Shown here piece by piece: positions 1 to 8,628 of a DNA stretch of 64,000 bases (its first letter is position 1; each line of letters opens with the position of its first letter). Under the pieces are notes generated by a model. It was not told the DNA's origin, ran no database searches, and was given only the letters and a program-made list of their open reading frames with translations. The stretch is from NCBI GenBank assembly GCA_022826565.1, contig JAJDUP010000026.1, forward strand, positions 306,742-370,741, written 5' to 3'. This DNA comes from Gemmatimonadota bacterium. GTDB taxonomy: Bacteria > Gemmatimonadota > Gemmatimonadetes > Longimicrobiales > Gaopeijiaceae. The translations under genes and the position numbers were made by a program.

Positions 1-1081
1 TGCCGCCGCCGAGCACACGCTCACCGTCGAAGAACACGCTCGACTGACCGGGCGTGACCGCGCTCGCCTTCCCGTCGAAGGCCAGCCGCACCGAGTTCTC
101 TCCGTAGGACTCGATTCGGCAGGGCACCAGCGGTGACCGGTAGCGAATCTGAACCTGCAGGCGCGCTCCGGGCTCCGGGCGCGTGGTGAGCCAGTTCAGG
201 TCGCCGACAACCACGCCGTCCACGTCCAGGAGGTGCCGCGGCCCCACCACGACCTCGCGCGCGTCCGGCCTGATCTCGAGCACGTAGTACGGCTCGGGCA
301 GGCCCCCGCCGAGCCCCCTGCGCTGGCCGACGGTGAACCCGGAATAGCCATCGTGCCGGCCGAGGACCCGGCCGCGGTGATCGACGATCGCACCGGGCGA
401 CAGGGCGGGGTGCACCGGGAGCAACTTCCGGGCGAGGAAGTCCCGGTAGTTGCCGGTTGGCACAAAGCAGATTTCCTGGGACTCCGGTTTGTCGGCGGTG
501 ACGAGTCCCAGCGCGCGGGCCCGGTCGCGGACCTGGGGCTTGGTGAGCTCGCCGAGGGGGAAGTGAAGCAGGTCGAGCATGTCCGCGGGCAGCCCCCACA
601 GGAAGTAGGACTGGTCCTTGTTGCCGTCCAGGCCGCGCAGCAGCCTCGCCTCGCCGCCGGATCGGTCGATCCTCACATAGTGGCCGGACGCGACGCCGTC
701 GCAGCCCAGGACGCGCCCGCGCCGCAGCAGGTCGCGGAACTTGGTGTTGGAGTTGCACCGGACGCACGGATTCGGGGTGCGGCCCCTGCTGTACTCGCTG
801 ACGAAGTCGTCGATCACGTCGCGGGTAAACTCGCGCTCCACGTCGAAGACGTAGTGCCGGATGCCCAGCCGGTCCGCGACGGCCCTGGCGTCCTGGATGC
901 CGTCGAGGCCGCAGCAGGTCTTCGTGCTCTGCGCCACCTCCTCGTCGCTGTAGCAGAAGGTCTTCATCGTGGCCCCGACGACTTCGTGGCCCGCCTCGAC
1001 GAGCATCGCCGCGGCCACCGACGAGTCCACGCCGCCGGACATCGCCACCAGGATGCGCCGGCCCGGCGCCCCCGCGCTCAT
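1..1081 (-). CDS. mnmA: tRNA-specific 2-thiouridylase MnmA (C-terminus cut by window edge)
   Basis: MnmA adenylates and then thiolates U34 of Lys, Glu and Gln tRNAs using persulfide sulfur. The N-terminus has the PP-loop SGGVDSSVAAAM, followed by the family segment around GRTPNPCVRCN with one catalytic Cys. The second Cys lies in the PESQEICFVP segment, and the C-terminal beta domain ends near GQSSVFFDGERV. About 360 codons are visible, so only the last few residues should be missing. Its ATG overlaps the stop of the upstream cysteine desulfurase as ATGA (1078-1081), so the two are translationally coupled. This is functionally sensible because the desulfurase can supply the sulfur. Confidence 0.95.
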   Translation of the reverse strand, partial: MSAGAPGRRILVAMSGGVDSSVAAAMLVEAGHEVVGATMKTFCYSDEEVAQSTKTCCGLDGIQDARAVADRLGIRHYVFDVEREFTRDVIDDFVSEYSRGRTPNPCVRCNSNTKFRDLLRRGRVLGCDGVASGHYVRIDRSGGEARLLRGLDGNKDQSYFLWGLPADMLDLLHFPLGELTKPQVRDRARALGLVTADKPESQEICFVPTGNYRDFLARKLLPVHPALSPGAIVDHRGRVLGRHDGYSGFTVGQRRGLGGGLPEPYYVLEIRPDAREVVVGPRHLLDVDGVVVGDLNWLTTRPEPGARLQVQIRYRSPLVPCRIESYGENSVRLAFDGKASAVTPGQSSVFFDGERVLGGG

Positions 1082-2247
1082 GAGGCAACCAGCTCGCGAG
1101 TGCGCGCCACCGCCCCGGCCACGGCCGCGACGATGCGGTCGACCTGCCCTGCCGCGTTCAGCCGTCCGAAGCTCAGTCGCAGGGAGGTCGCCGTATCGCC
1201 GGGGTACAGCGCCGACAGGGAGGCGCTCGGCGCGCTCGATCCGCTCGCGCACGCGGAACCGCCAGAGGCCGCGATGCCGGATGCGTCGAGCGCGGCCAGC
1301 AGCGTGTCCGAATCGGCGCCGGGGATGGCGAGGGAGAGGATGTGGGGCGCGCGGGGAAGCCCGTCCCCGTTCACGCGCAGTCCCGGCACCGATGCGCGCA
1401 GCCCCGACTCCACCGCGTCCCGGATCTCCGTGAGCCGGACCGACTCCGCTGCCGCCTCGGCGACCGCCAGCCGCACCGCCGCGGCGAATCCGACCGCGCC
1501 GGCCACGTCTTCGGTGCCCGGCCTCAGCCCGCGCTCCTGCCCGCCCCCGAAGTGGAGCGGCTCGATCCCGGGCCGCCCTCGTCCGCCGCGCACGATGAGT
1601 GCGCCCGTCCCCTTGGGGCCGTAGATCTTGTGGCCCGTGACCGTGAGCATGTCCACGGGCGTCCGCGTGAGCGACACCGGGATCTTGCCCACCGCCTGCA
1701 CCGCGTCGCTGTGGAGGGGAACATCCCACTCCCGGCACGCCGCTGCGATCTCGTCCATCGGCAGCGCCAGACCCGTCTCGTTGTTCACCCACATGCACGA
1801 GACCACGGCAGGACGGCGGGCGAGCACCCGTCCCAGGGCATCGAGGTCGAGCGCGCCCTCGACGAACCCGACGACCGTGTGCCTTGCCCCCTCCCGGGCC
1901 GCCTGTTGCGCCGCCTCGTCCACGGCGGGGTGTTCGATGGCCGTCGTCACGACATGGGGGCGTGCCCCCTGCCGCCGCGCGCGCCTCGCCAGCCCGAGTA
2001 TGGCCAGGTTGTCCGCTTCGGTGCCGCCCCGCGTGAAGCAGACGCTGGACGGGGTCACGCCCAGGGCGGATGCCACGGTAGCCCGAGCCTCCTCCAACCG
2101 CCGGCGGGCCTGCCGGCCCCAATCGTGGCCGCTGGACGGATTCCCGAAGACTCCGGTCATGCACGCCGCCATGGCCTCGACCACCTCCGGGCGGACGGGG
2201 GTGGTGGCGGCGTGGTCCAGGTAGAGCGGGTCCGGGTGGGTCGGCAC
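1078..2247 (-). CDS. Cysteine desulfurase (NifS/IscS family)
   Basis: This 389-residue PLP enzyme takes sulfur from cysteine and passes it on as a persulfide. The start of the protein reads YLDHAATTPVRPEV, typical of the family. The PLP lysine is in TVTGHKIYGPKGTG, and the sulfur-accepting Cys is in the ASGGSACASGSS loop. It starts at a GTG (2247-2245), is the first gene of a two-gene unit with mnmA, and probably serves tRNA thiolation and perhaps Fe-S assembly. No IscU-type scaffold lies nearby, so I leave the symbol blank. The shared 129-bp upstream gap separates it from the divergent sucC. Confidence 0.92.
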   Translation of the reverse strand: MPTHPDPLYLDHAATTPVRPEVVEAMAACMTGVFGNPSSGHDWGRQARRRLEEARATVASALGVTPSSVCFTRGGTEADNLAILGLARRARRQGARPHVVTTAIEHPAVDEAAQQAAREGARHTVVGFVEGALDLDALGRVLARRPAVVSCMWVNNETGLALPMDEIAAACREWDVPLHSDAVQAVGKIPVSLTRTPVDMLTVTGHKIYGPKGTGALIVRGGRGRPGIEPLHFGGGQERGLRPGTEDVAGAVGFAAAVRLAVAEAAAESVRLTEIRDAVESGLRASVPGLRVNGDGLPRAPHILSLAIPGADSDTLLAALDASGIAASGGSACASGSSAPSASLSALYPGDTATSLRLSFGRLNAAGQVDRIVAAVAGAVARTRELVAS

Positions 2248-2339
2248 GGGGGTCCTTCAGGTTCGAGATCGTCTGTAATATGATATGAAGGCCGCCTATC
2301 GCATGTAGCCGACCTCGGCCGGGAGGCGGTCCGAGCCGC

Positions 2340-2367
2340 TTGCTGCGCGCTTGTTTCCACCTAACTT
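2340..2367 (+). promoter_or_regulatory. Promoter of sucCD, probably leaderless
   Basis: TTGCTG (2340-2345) and TAACTT (2362-2367) are separated by 16 bp, and the sucC ATG begins 9 bp after the -10 box. No Shine-Dalgarno sequence is visible before the ATG. Transcription should therefore begin at or just before the start codon. The remainder of the 2248-2376 gap is the divergent control region for the desulfurase gene, with AT-rich TATCATATTAC on the minus strand. Confidence 0.5.
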
Positions 2368-2376
2368 CATGGCTCC

Positions 2377-3507
2377 ATGAACCTCCACGAATACCAGGCG
2401 AAGGAACTCTTCCGCTCTGCCGGGATGGCCGTGAACCCCGGCGAGGTGGCGGGCACCCCCGAAGCCGTTCGCACGTTGGCGGAAGGATTCGGCGGCAGAG
2501 TCGTCGTAAAGGCGCAGGTGCATTCCGGCGGCCGGGGCAAGGCGGGCGGGGTCAGGCTCGCCGGGAGCCCCGACGAAGCCGCAGCTCACGCCGCCGCCAT
2601 CCTGGGGATGGAGATCAGTGGCCTGACCGTCGAACGGGTGCTCGTATCCCCCATCGAGGATATCGCCTCGGAAGCCTACGTCGGGGTGCTGGTCGATCGC
2701 GAAGGGCAGTGTCCGCTGTTCATGGTGTCGGCCGAGGGCGGGATCGATATCGAGGAGGTGGCGGCGACGAACCCGGAGGCGATCCACAGGCTCCGCGTCG
2801 ATCCGCGCTACGGGCTGATGCCGCACCAGGCCTACTGGCTGGCGACCCGGCTGTTCGACGATCCGCGCCGGGCAAGGCAGGCGGCGCGCGTCATCTCGCA
2901 GCTCTACAACGCCTTCGTGAACAGCGGTGCGTCGATGGCCGAGATCAACCCCCTCATCTCCACCGCCGGCGGCGAGGTCAAGGCGATCGACGCCAAGGTC
3001 AGCATCGACGACAACGAGCTGTTCCGCCGCCCCGGGGTCGCCGAACTCCGGGATCCCGGGTCCGAGTCCGGCGCCGACGCGCAGGCACGCGAGGCCGGCC
3101 TCAGCTTCGTGAAGCTCGACGGCAATGTGGGGTGCTGCGTCAACGGGGCGGGGCTCGCGATGGCGACGATGGACCTGGTGAAGTACTACGGCGGCGAGCC
3201 GGCGAACTTCCTGGACATCGGCGGCTCGTCGAACCCGGACAAGGTGGTCGCGGCAATCGAGATCATCACCTCCGACCCTTCCGTCGAGGTGATCCTGTTC
3301 AACATTTTCGGCGGAATCACGCGGTGCGACGACGTGGCGCGGGGAATCGTGGAAGCGACGGGAAGGATCGACATCGATGTTCCCATCGTGATCCGCCTCA
3401 CCGGCACCAACGAAGACCTCGCGCGCACGATCCTGGCCGACGCCGGGTTCGCCGCGGGCACCTCGATGGACGAGGTGGTCCAGGAAGCCGTGCGGCTCGC
3501 CGGATGA
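2377..3507 (+). CDS. sucC: Succinyl-CoA synthetase beta subunit (ADP-forming)
   Basis: This is the beta subunit of the TCA-cycle enzyme that makes ATP (or GTP) from succinyl-CoA. The N-terminal ATP-grasp domain begins MNLHEYQAKELF and carries the VHSGGRGKAGGV nucleotide loop. The C-terminal ligase domain contains DGNVGCCVNGAGLAM and FNIFGGITRCDDVARG. At 376 residues it is close to the usual ~390. sucD follows 33 bp downstream, giving the standard sucCD pair. The ATG at 2377 fits the family N-terminus exactly and lies directly beneath a promoter. Confidence 0.96.
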   Translation: MNLHEYQAKELFRSAGMAVNPGEVAGTPEAVRTLAEGFGGRVVVKAQVHSGGRGKAGGVRLAGSPDEAAAHAAAILGMEISGLTVERVLVSPIEDIASEAYVGVLVDREGQCPLFMVSAEGGIDIEEVAATNPEAIHRLRVDPRYGLMPHQAYWLATRLFDDPRRARQAARVISQLYNAFVNSGASMAEINPLISTAGGEVKAIDAKVSIDDNELFRRPGVAELRDPGSESGADAQAREAGLSFVKLDGNVGCCVNGAGLAMATMDLVKYYGGEPANFLDIGGSSNPDKVVAAIEIITSDPSVEVILFNIFGGITRCDDVARGIVEATGRIDIDVPIVIRLTGTNEDLARTILADAGFAAGTSMDEVVQEAVRLAG

Positions 3508-3540
3508 CCGCGGTATCGACCAGGGAAACGCCAGGAGATC

Positions 3541-4428
3541 ATGTCGATCTACGTTGACGAGAACACGCGGGTCGTGGTTCAGGGAATCACCGGACGCGAC
3601 GGGTCCTTCCACACCCGGCAGATGATGGCGTACGGCACCCGGGTCGTCTCGGGCGTGACCCCGGGGAAGGGTGGACGCGACTTCGAGGGGCCGGACGGCG
3701 GAGCAGTGCCCGTATTCGACACCGTCGCCGAGGCCGTCGGAGAGACCGGGGCCGACGCATCCGTGATCTACGTGCCGCCGGCGTTTGCGGCGAGTGCGAT
3801 CATGGAAGCCGCCGATGCGGGCGTGAGCTTCATCGTATGCGTGACCGAGGGCATTCCGGTACTGGACATGACCCGTGCGCATGCCCTGGCCCGCGACCGC
3901 GGCTGCCGTGTTCTCGGCCCCAACTGCCCGGGCATCATATGTCCCGGCAAGACCACGCTGGGCATCATTCCGGGGAGGATGGTGATCCCCGGACCGGTGG
4001 GACTGATCTCGCGGTCAGGCACCCTTACCTACGAGGCCGTGCACCACCTCACGCGGGATGGACTCGGGCAGACCACCTGTGTGGGCATAGGCGGCGATCC
4101 GCTCATCGGCACCAGCTTCGTGGACTGCCTCGCCGCGTTCGCCGAAGACCCCGACACCGAGGCGATCGTAATGATCGGCGAAATCGGCGGGACGGCCGAG
4201 CAGGAGGCCGCCGCGTGGGCCAGCGCGAATCTCTCCATCCCGGTGGTCGGCTTCATCGCCGGACGAACGGCTCCGCCGGGCAAGCGCATGGGCCACGCCG
4301 GTGCCATCATCAGCGGGTCGTCCGGAACGGCGGCCGAGAAGACGAAGGCCTTCGAAGACAATGGAATCAAGGTCGCAGAGCGTCCAGCGGAGATCTCCTC
4401 GCTCGTCGCCGAGGCCCTGGGCGGATAG
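3541..4428 (+). CDS. sucD: Succinyl-CoA synthetase alpha subunit
   Basis: The alpha subunit binds CoA and carries the phosphohistidine intermediate. The N-terminal Rossmann fold shows [17 protein letters not shown]. The phosphorylated histidine is in [14 protein letters not shown] near the C-terminus, with the partner motif [11 protein letters not shown] before it. Length (295 residues) matches the family (~290). It forms the enzyme with the sucC product encoded just upstream. Confidence 0.96.
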   Translation: MSIYVDENTRVVVQGITGRDGSFHTRQMMAYGTRVVSGVTPGKGGRDFEGPDGGAVPVFDTVAEAVGETGADASVIYVPPAFAASAIMEAADAGVSFIVCVTEGIPVLDMTRAHALARDRGCRVLGPNCPGIICPGKTTLGIIPGRMVIPGPVGLISRSGTLTYEAVHHLTRDGLGQTTCVGIGGDPLIGTSFVDCLAAFAEDPDTEAIVMIGEIGGTAEQEAAAWASANLSIPVVGFIAGRTAPPGKRMGHAGAIISGSSGTAAEKTKAFEDNGIKVAERPAEISSLVAEALGG

Positions 4429-4452
4429 CGGCAGGATCTACGCCGCTGCACC

Positions 4453-5331
4453 ATGTCCGGGATGACCCTCGGTGACCTGCTGGTGCCGCCCGGCGTCGTC
4501 GTGGCATCGGGAGACGATCCATTGCAGTGCCTGGAGCCCGGTGCTTCCCGGTTGCCTCAGGACCATCCGGCGGCCGCCGCCGCACGCGGGTGTGCGGAGG
4601 CGGGCGTTCCTCCATGGCGCGTTGCCCTTACCGATCGTTTCGGTTTCGTCAATCTCGGGCGTTCACGTCCCGATTCCGGCCTGCTCGTCTGCGTCTCGTC
4701 GGATCGGGAAGGCAACGCCGGGCAGAGTGCCGCGTGGGTGGTCTGGGGACTCCCGCGGCCATCGATCAACCTGTTCCTGGCTCCGTTGTTAGCTCGCCTG
4801 TCCCGGGAACTGGAAGACCGGTCCACCTATGAGAACATACTTGAATTTACAGAGTCGAAGGCGTTTTCAGACATTGACATAGAGCTGGAAGCACGCGTCG
4901 AGCACGTATTCGAGCCCTTGACATACCGCATCTATCCGGACACGCCTGTCGGCGAGGTTCAACACCTGATGCTAAGGCGCGGACTCAAAGCCATTCCCGT
5001 CGTTGGTGAGCAGCACGAACTGCTCGGGCTGATCACAGCGGAAGATGTGCTGTGCCACATTCTCCCGACCCAGGAAGGCGGGCCTCCCTCCGGGCGCCGC
5101 GGTCTGGTGGCACGTGACCTCATGACGCGTTCCGTACTGTGCGTTTCCGAAAACGAGACCGTCGCGGCGGCAAGCCGGTCATTGATTTCGCGCGGCGTGT
5201 CGACGCTTCCCGTCGTTGCGGACGGACGGCTCGTGGGGTTTCTGTCACGCGAGACCGTCATGGAGGCCTTCGCCGAGGCGTATGTGACGGCAAGGTCCCC
5301 CAGCCGGGTTGACTCGGGGTCGGCGTCCTGA
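4453..5331 (+). CDS. CBS-domain protein with an EIIA-like N-terminal region
   Basis: This 292-residue protein has two C-terminal CBS motifs (about residues 150-205 and 215-275), the usual site for sensing adenine nucleotides. They show GLKAIPVVGEQHELLGLITAEDV and a second motif beginning RGVSTLPVVADGRLVGFLS. The first ~145 residues loosely resemble a PTS EIIA/NtrA-type fold, but I see no convincing phosphorylatable histidine, so any link to sugar phosphotransfer is speculative. It lies between sucCD and ndk, which suggests energy-state sensing by inference only. Start at 4453 or at the second Met (4462). Confidence 0.6.
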   Translation: MSGMTLGDLLVPPGVVVASGDDPLQCLEPGASRLPQDHPAAAAARGCAEAGVPPWRVALTDRFGFVNLGRSRPDSGLLVCVSSDREGNAGQSAAWVVWGLPRPSINLFLAPLLARLSRELEDRSTYENILEFTESKAFSDIDIELEARVEHVFEPLTYRIYPDTPVGEVQHLMLRRGLKAIPVVGEQHELLGLITAEDVLCHILPTQEGGPPSGRRGLVARDLMTRSVLCVSENETVAAASRSLISRGVSTLPVVADGRLVGFLSRETVMEAFAEAYVTARSPSRVDSGSAS

Positions 5332-5391
5332 TTCCGTTTACGGGGAATGGTCCCTCACGCTTCCCGTTTCCTTACCGATCAGACAAGCGAA

Positions 5392-5808
5392 ATGAACCAG
5401 ACTTTGGCCATCATCAAGCCGGACGCGACCGCGGGCGGAAAGGCGGGGCTGATCCTCGCCCAGCTCGAATCGGCCGGCTTCACTCTAAGGGCTGCGCGCA
5501 TGCTCACGATGACGCGCGCACAGGCAGGCTCGTTCTATGCCGTGCACCGCGAGCGTCCCTTCTACGATTCCCTCGTCGCCTTCATGACCTCCGGTCCGTG
5601 CATCCCGATGGTCCTGGAAGGCTCGGCGGCGGTGCCCAGGCTTCGTGAGGTGATCGGCGCCACCGATCCCGCGGAGGCCGCCGAAGGCACGGTGCGCCGG
5701 CTGCACGCCGAGTCGAAGGAGCGGAACGCCATCCACGGCTCCGATTCGGACGAGAACGCCCGCCGCGAGATCGCCTTCTTTTTCTCCGGAGCGGAGCGAT
5801 TGGGCTGA
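5392..5808 (+). CDS. ndk: Nucleoside diphosphate kinase
   Basis: Ndk passes phosphate between nucleoside di- and triphosphates through a phosphohistidine. The protein starts MNQTLAIIKPDAT, and the catalytic histidine is in NAIHGSDS near residue 117, followed by the ENARREIAFFF ending. At 138 residues it has the standard length. An in-frame ATG at 5347 would add 15 residues that do not belong to the family, so I use 5392. Confidence 0.96.
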   Translation: MNQTLAIIKPDATAGGKAGLILAQLESAGFTLRAARMLTMTRAQAGSFYAVHRERPFYDSLVAFMTSGPCIPMVLEGSAAVPRLREVIGATDPAEAAEGTVRRLHAESKERNAIHGSDSDENARREIAFFFSGAERLG

Positions 5809-5833
5809 AGGAACGGCGCTGCGTCGACCACAA

Positions 5834-5863
5834 TTGACACGCCGCCGTGCCGCGCGCTAGCTT
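5834..5863 (+). promoter_or_regulatory. Promoter of the yceD-rpmF-plsX-fab operon, probably leaderless
   Basis: A consensus TTGACA (5834-5839) is followed after 18 bp by TAGCTT (5858-5863). The yceD ATG is at 5872, only 8 bp beyond. This fits a leaderless transcript and marks the head of the lipid operon. Confidence 0.6.
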
Positions 5864-5871
5864 TAAATGCT

Positions 5872-6384
5872 ATGGTGGAGATTGACTTGTGGCGTTTGCG
5901 GCAAGCCCGCACGCTCCCTGTAACTGCAACGATCGCGCCGGACGCCGAGGTTTGGGCCGACACCGAACTGAGGTTTGCCGCGGCGGTCGAAGTGGGTGCT
6001 GCGGCGGCGTTGACCGCCGACGACGGGGTTGTCGTGCAGGGAAGCTGGAGGGCCCCGGTCCTCTACGACTGCGGGCGCTGCCTGGAGGAATTGGAGGTTG
6101 CGGTCGAGCGTCCCCTCACCCTGCTCTACGTGCCGGAAGACGGATGGCAGGCGGAGGATTCGGATGTGCGGACAATCGGACGACGGGAGACCGTGCTGGA
6201 TCTGAGTGACGCGATCCGCGAGGAAGTGTTGCTCGAGGTGCCGCGGTACTTTGTGCCGGAGTATGAAGACGGACGCTGCACGCAGTGCGGCGACCCGGTT
6301 GAGCGTTTCAAGTACGCAACCGAAGAGGTCTCGGCGGCGGGCGACCCCAGGTGGTCGGCGCTGAAGGCCCTTCAAGGGGACTAG
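5872..6384 (+). CDS. yceD: DUF177 (YceD-family) protein
   Basis: YceD proteins are encoded next to rpmF and are linked to 23S rRNA and ribosome maturation. This 170-residue copy has the family CGRCLEELEV motif and a second pair, CTQCGDPV, so it has two CxxC pairs that could bind zinc. It heads the operon, with rpmF starting 11 bp after its stop. Function is inferred from the family and neighbourhood. Confidence 0.88.
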   Translation: MVEIDLWRLRQARTLPVTATIAPDAEVWADTELRFAAAVEVGAAAALTADDGVVVQGSWRAPVLYDCGRCLEELEVAVERPLTLLYVPEDGWQAEDSDVRTIGRRETVLDLSDAIREEVLLEVPRYFVPEYEDGRCTQCGDPVERFKYATEEVSAAGDPRWSALKALQGD

Positions 6385-6395
6385 GAAGAAGAGAA

Positions 6396-6578
6396 ATGGC
6401 CGTTCCGAAGAAGCGGGTGTCCAAGCAGCGCAAGCGGAAGCGCCGCACACACTACAAGGCGGCTGAAGCGACGCTCGCCACCTGCACGCGCACTGGTGAT
6501 CCGACGGTCAGGCATCGGGTATGCCCGACTTCCGGCATGTACCGGGGCAAGCTGATCTACGAGGTCGACGAAGAGTAG
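6396..6578 (+). CDS. rpmF: Ribosomal protein bL32
   Basis: This 60-residue ribosomal protein begins MAVPKKRVSKQRKRKRRTHY, the hallmark of bL32. It keeps cysteines in LATCTRT and HRVCPTSGMY, though fewer than a full zinc-binding bL32. The family N-terminus fixes the start at the ATG at 6396, which is preceded by a purine-rich GGAAGAAGAGAA stretch. It links ribosome synthesis with the downstream fatty-acid genes, a widely conserved arrangement. Confidence 0.96.
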   Translation: MAVPKKRVSKQRKRKRRTHYKAAEATLATCTRTGDPTVRHRVCPTSGMYRGKLIYEVDEE

Positions 6579-6611
6579 CGGGTCCTCCGCGGTCCGCGAG
6601 CACTGCGTCAT

Positions 6612-7592
6612 ATGCTGATTGCCCTCGACGCGATGGGGACGGATACCGCGCCGTCCAGCGAGGTGGCCGGGGCGATGGCGGCTGTCGACCGCGACTCCGA
6701 TCTGGAGATCGCTCTGATCGGCGACGAGACGCGGATTCACCGTTGCCTGGATGACTACCCGGAGCACAACCGGATATCGGTCGTTCATACCACCCAGAGC
6801 ATCCGGACGACGGATTCGCCCATAGCCGCGTTGCGTCGAAACCCTCGATCCTCGATCAGGCTGGGACTCGAGATGCAACGAGCCGGCGAAGCGGACGGCT
6901 TCGTCTCGGCGGGCTCCACGGGTGCCGTCATGGCGGCGTCGCTGATCGTGTTGCGGCGGTTGCCGGGGGTCGACCGTTCACCCCTCGCGGCTCCGTTCCC
7001 GACCCAGGAGGGGCTCACGCTGGTCGTGGACGTCGGTGCCAACCTTGATTGCAAGCCTCACCACCTGGCCCAGTTCGCCCGGCTCGGCTCGACCTACATG
7101 CACGATGTGGAGGACATCGAGAATCCGCGAGTCGGCCTCCTGAACGTCGGGGCCGAGAAGGTGAAGGGCACCGGGATGCTCAAGACAACCCATCGGCTGC
7201 TGTCGGCGAGCGGCCTCAACTTCGTGGGGAACGTCGAGGGCCGCGACATCATTCACGGAGCGTGCGATGTCCTGGTGTGCGACGGGCTGAGCGGCAACGT
7301 GCTGCTGAAATTCTATGAATCTCTGGCCCACTTCATCTTCCGCAGCTTTCGCGCGCGTGTGGAGCAGGACTTGCTGGATCAGCGGTTGAGGGACCAGTTT
7401 CGTCTCTTCGACTACGCCGAATACGGCGGCGCGCCTCTCTTGGGAGTCAATGGTGTGAGTATCGTGTGCCACGGTGAATCCTCTGCGAAAGCCATCCGAA
7501 AGGGTGTCGGGGTCGCGACCCGCATGGTGCGGGCGGATCTTGTCACGCACACCGCGCGCGATCTCGAAACAGTGCAGGGAGGCCCGTCGTGA
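6612..7592 (+). CDS. plsX: Phosphate acyltransferase PlsX
   Basis: PlsX converts acyl-ACP and phosphate to acyl-phosphate, the first donor in bacterial phospholipid synthesis. Family signatures include the ALDAMGTDTAP start, the FVSAGSTGAVMA segment and NVGAEKVKGT. At 326 residues it is normal in length. The stop overlaps the fabH GTG start as GTGA (7589-7592), indicating coupled translation. Confidence 0.96.
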   Translation: MLIALDAMGTDTAPSSEVAGAMAAVDRDSDLEIALIGDETRIHRCLDDYPEHNRISVVHTTQSIRTTDSPIAALRRNPRSSIRLGLEMQRAGEADGFVSAGSTGAVMAASLIVLRRLPGVDRSPLAAPFPTQEGLTLVVDVGANLDCKPHHLAQFARLGSTYMHDVEDIENPRVGLLNVGAEKVKGTGMLKTTHRLLSASGLNFVGNVEGRDIIHGACDVLVCDGLSGNVLLKFYESLAHFIFRSFRARVEQDLLDQRLRDQFRLFDYAEYGGAPLLGVNGVSIVCHGESSAKAIRKGVGVATRMVRADLVTHTARDLETVQGGPS

Positions 7593-8584
7593 AGCCACGG
7601 ACGCCCGTCGCCCGGATCTCGGCGACCGCGCGCTATCTGCCCGAACGGGTGATGACCAACGCCGATCTCGAGCAGATGGTCGACACCAGCGACACCTGGA
7701 TCCGCGAGCGGACAGGAATCCGTGAGCGCCGGATCGCCTCCAGGGATACCGGAGCCGCCGAGATGGGTACGCGTGCTGCGTGCGCGGCGCTTCAGAAGGC
7801 TGGGCTGTCGGCGCGGGACATCGACCTGATCATCGTTTCCACCGCGACCCCGGACCGGATGCTGCCCACAACGTCGTGCGAGATTCAGGCCGCGATCGGG
7901 GCGTCGCGGCGCTGTTTCGCCTACGACTTGCAGGCGGCATGCACGGGCTTCCTCTATGCGGTCACCATGGCCGAGGGTCAGATCGCCGCGGGGCGTGCCG
8001 AGACGGTACTGATCGTCTCGACCGAGAAGATGTCGACGATCATCGACTGGGACGACCGCGCCACCTGCATCCTCTTCGGCGATGGCGCGGGCGCAGCCGT
8101 GGTGCAGCCCTCGACGAACGGTGAAGGGATCCTGTCGAGCTACCACCGGTCCGACGGCAACCTCGCCGAACTGATCACGCGGCCCGCCGGCGGTGCCCGG
8201 ACGCCGCTGACCGCCGACCGGTTGCGGCGGCGCGAGCACATGCTGCAGATGGCGGGTCCCGAAGTCTTCAAGGCTGCCGTGCGGGCGATGTCGAAAGCGA
8301 GCATCAGGGCTCTCAAGGACGCCGGACTCGAGACCGGCGACATCGACCTGCTCGTCCCGCACCAGGCCAACGCAAGGATCATCGAGGCGACCGCCAGGTA
8401 TGCCAGGGTTCCGATGGACCGCGTGTTCATGAACCTGGACCGCTACGGCAACATCTCCTCCGCCACCATTCCGGTGGGTCTCGACGAGGCCCGGGAGGAG
8501 GGACGGATCGGACCGGGCTCCCACGTCCTCATGACCGCATTCGGCGCCGGGCTGACCTGGGGCGCCATGACCATGCGCATGTAG
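7589..8584 (+). CDS. fabH: Beta-ketoacyl-ACP synthase III
   Basis: FabH starts fatty-acid synthesis by condensing acyl-CoA with malonyl-ACP. The catalytic Cys is in LQAACTGFLYA, the His in VPHQANARII, and the Asn in YGNISSATIPVGL. The length of 331 residues is standard. GTG is the start and overlaps plsX by 4 bp. Confidence 0.96.
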   Translation: MKPRTPVARISATARYLPERVMTNADLEQMVDTSDTWIRERTGIRERRIASRDTGAAEMGTRAACAALQKAGLSARDIDLIIVSTATPDRMLPTTSCEIQAAIGASRRCFAYDLQAACTGFLYAVTMAEGQIAAGRAETVLIVSTEKMSTIIDWDDRATCILFGDGAGAAVVQPSTNGEGILSSYHRSDGNLAELITRPAGGARTPLTADRLRRREHMLQMAGPEVFKAAVRAMSKASIRALKDAGLETGDIDLLVPHQANARIIEATARYARVPMDRVFMNLDRYGNISSATIPVGLDEAREEGRIGPGSHVLMTAFGAGLTWGAMTMRM

Positions 8585-8628
8585 CCGGACTGGTCCCGGC
8601 AGCCGGTATCGCAAGCCGCAATGATTCG

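Noticed and set aside
2296-3882. A 528-codon minus-strand frame opposite sucCD
   Set aside because: Shadow of sucC and sucD; both sense proteins are complete and conserved.
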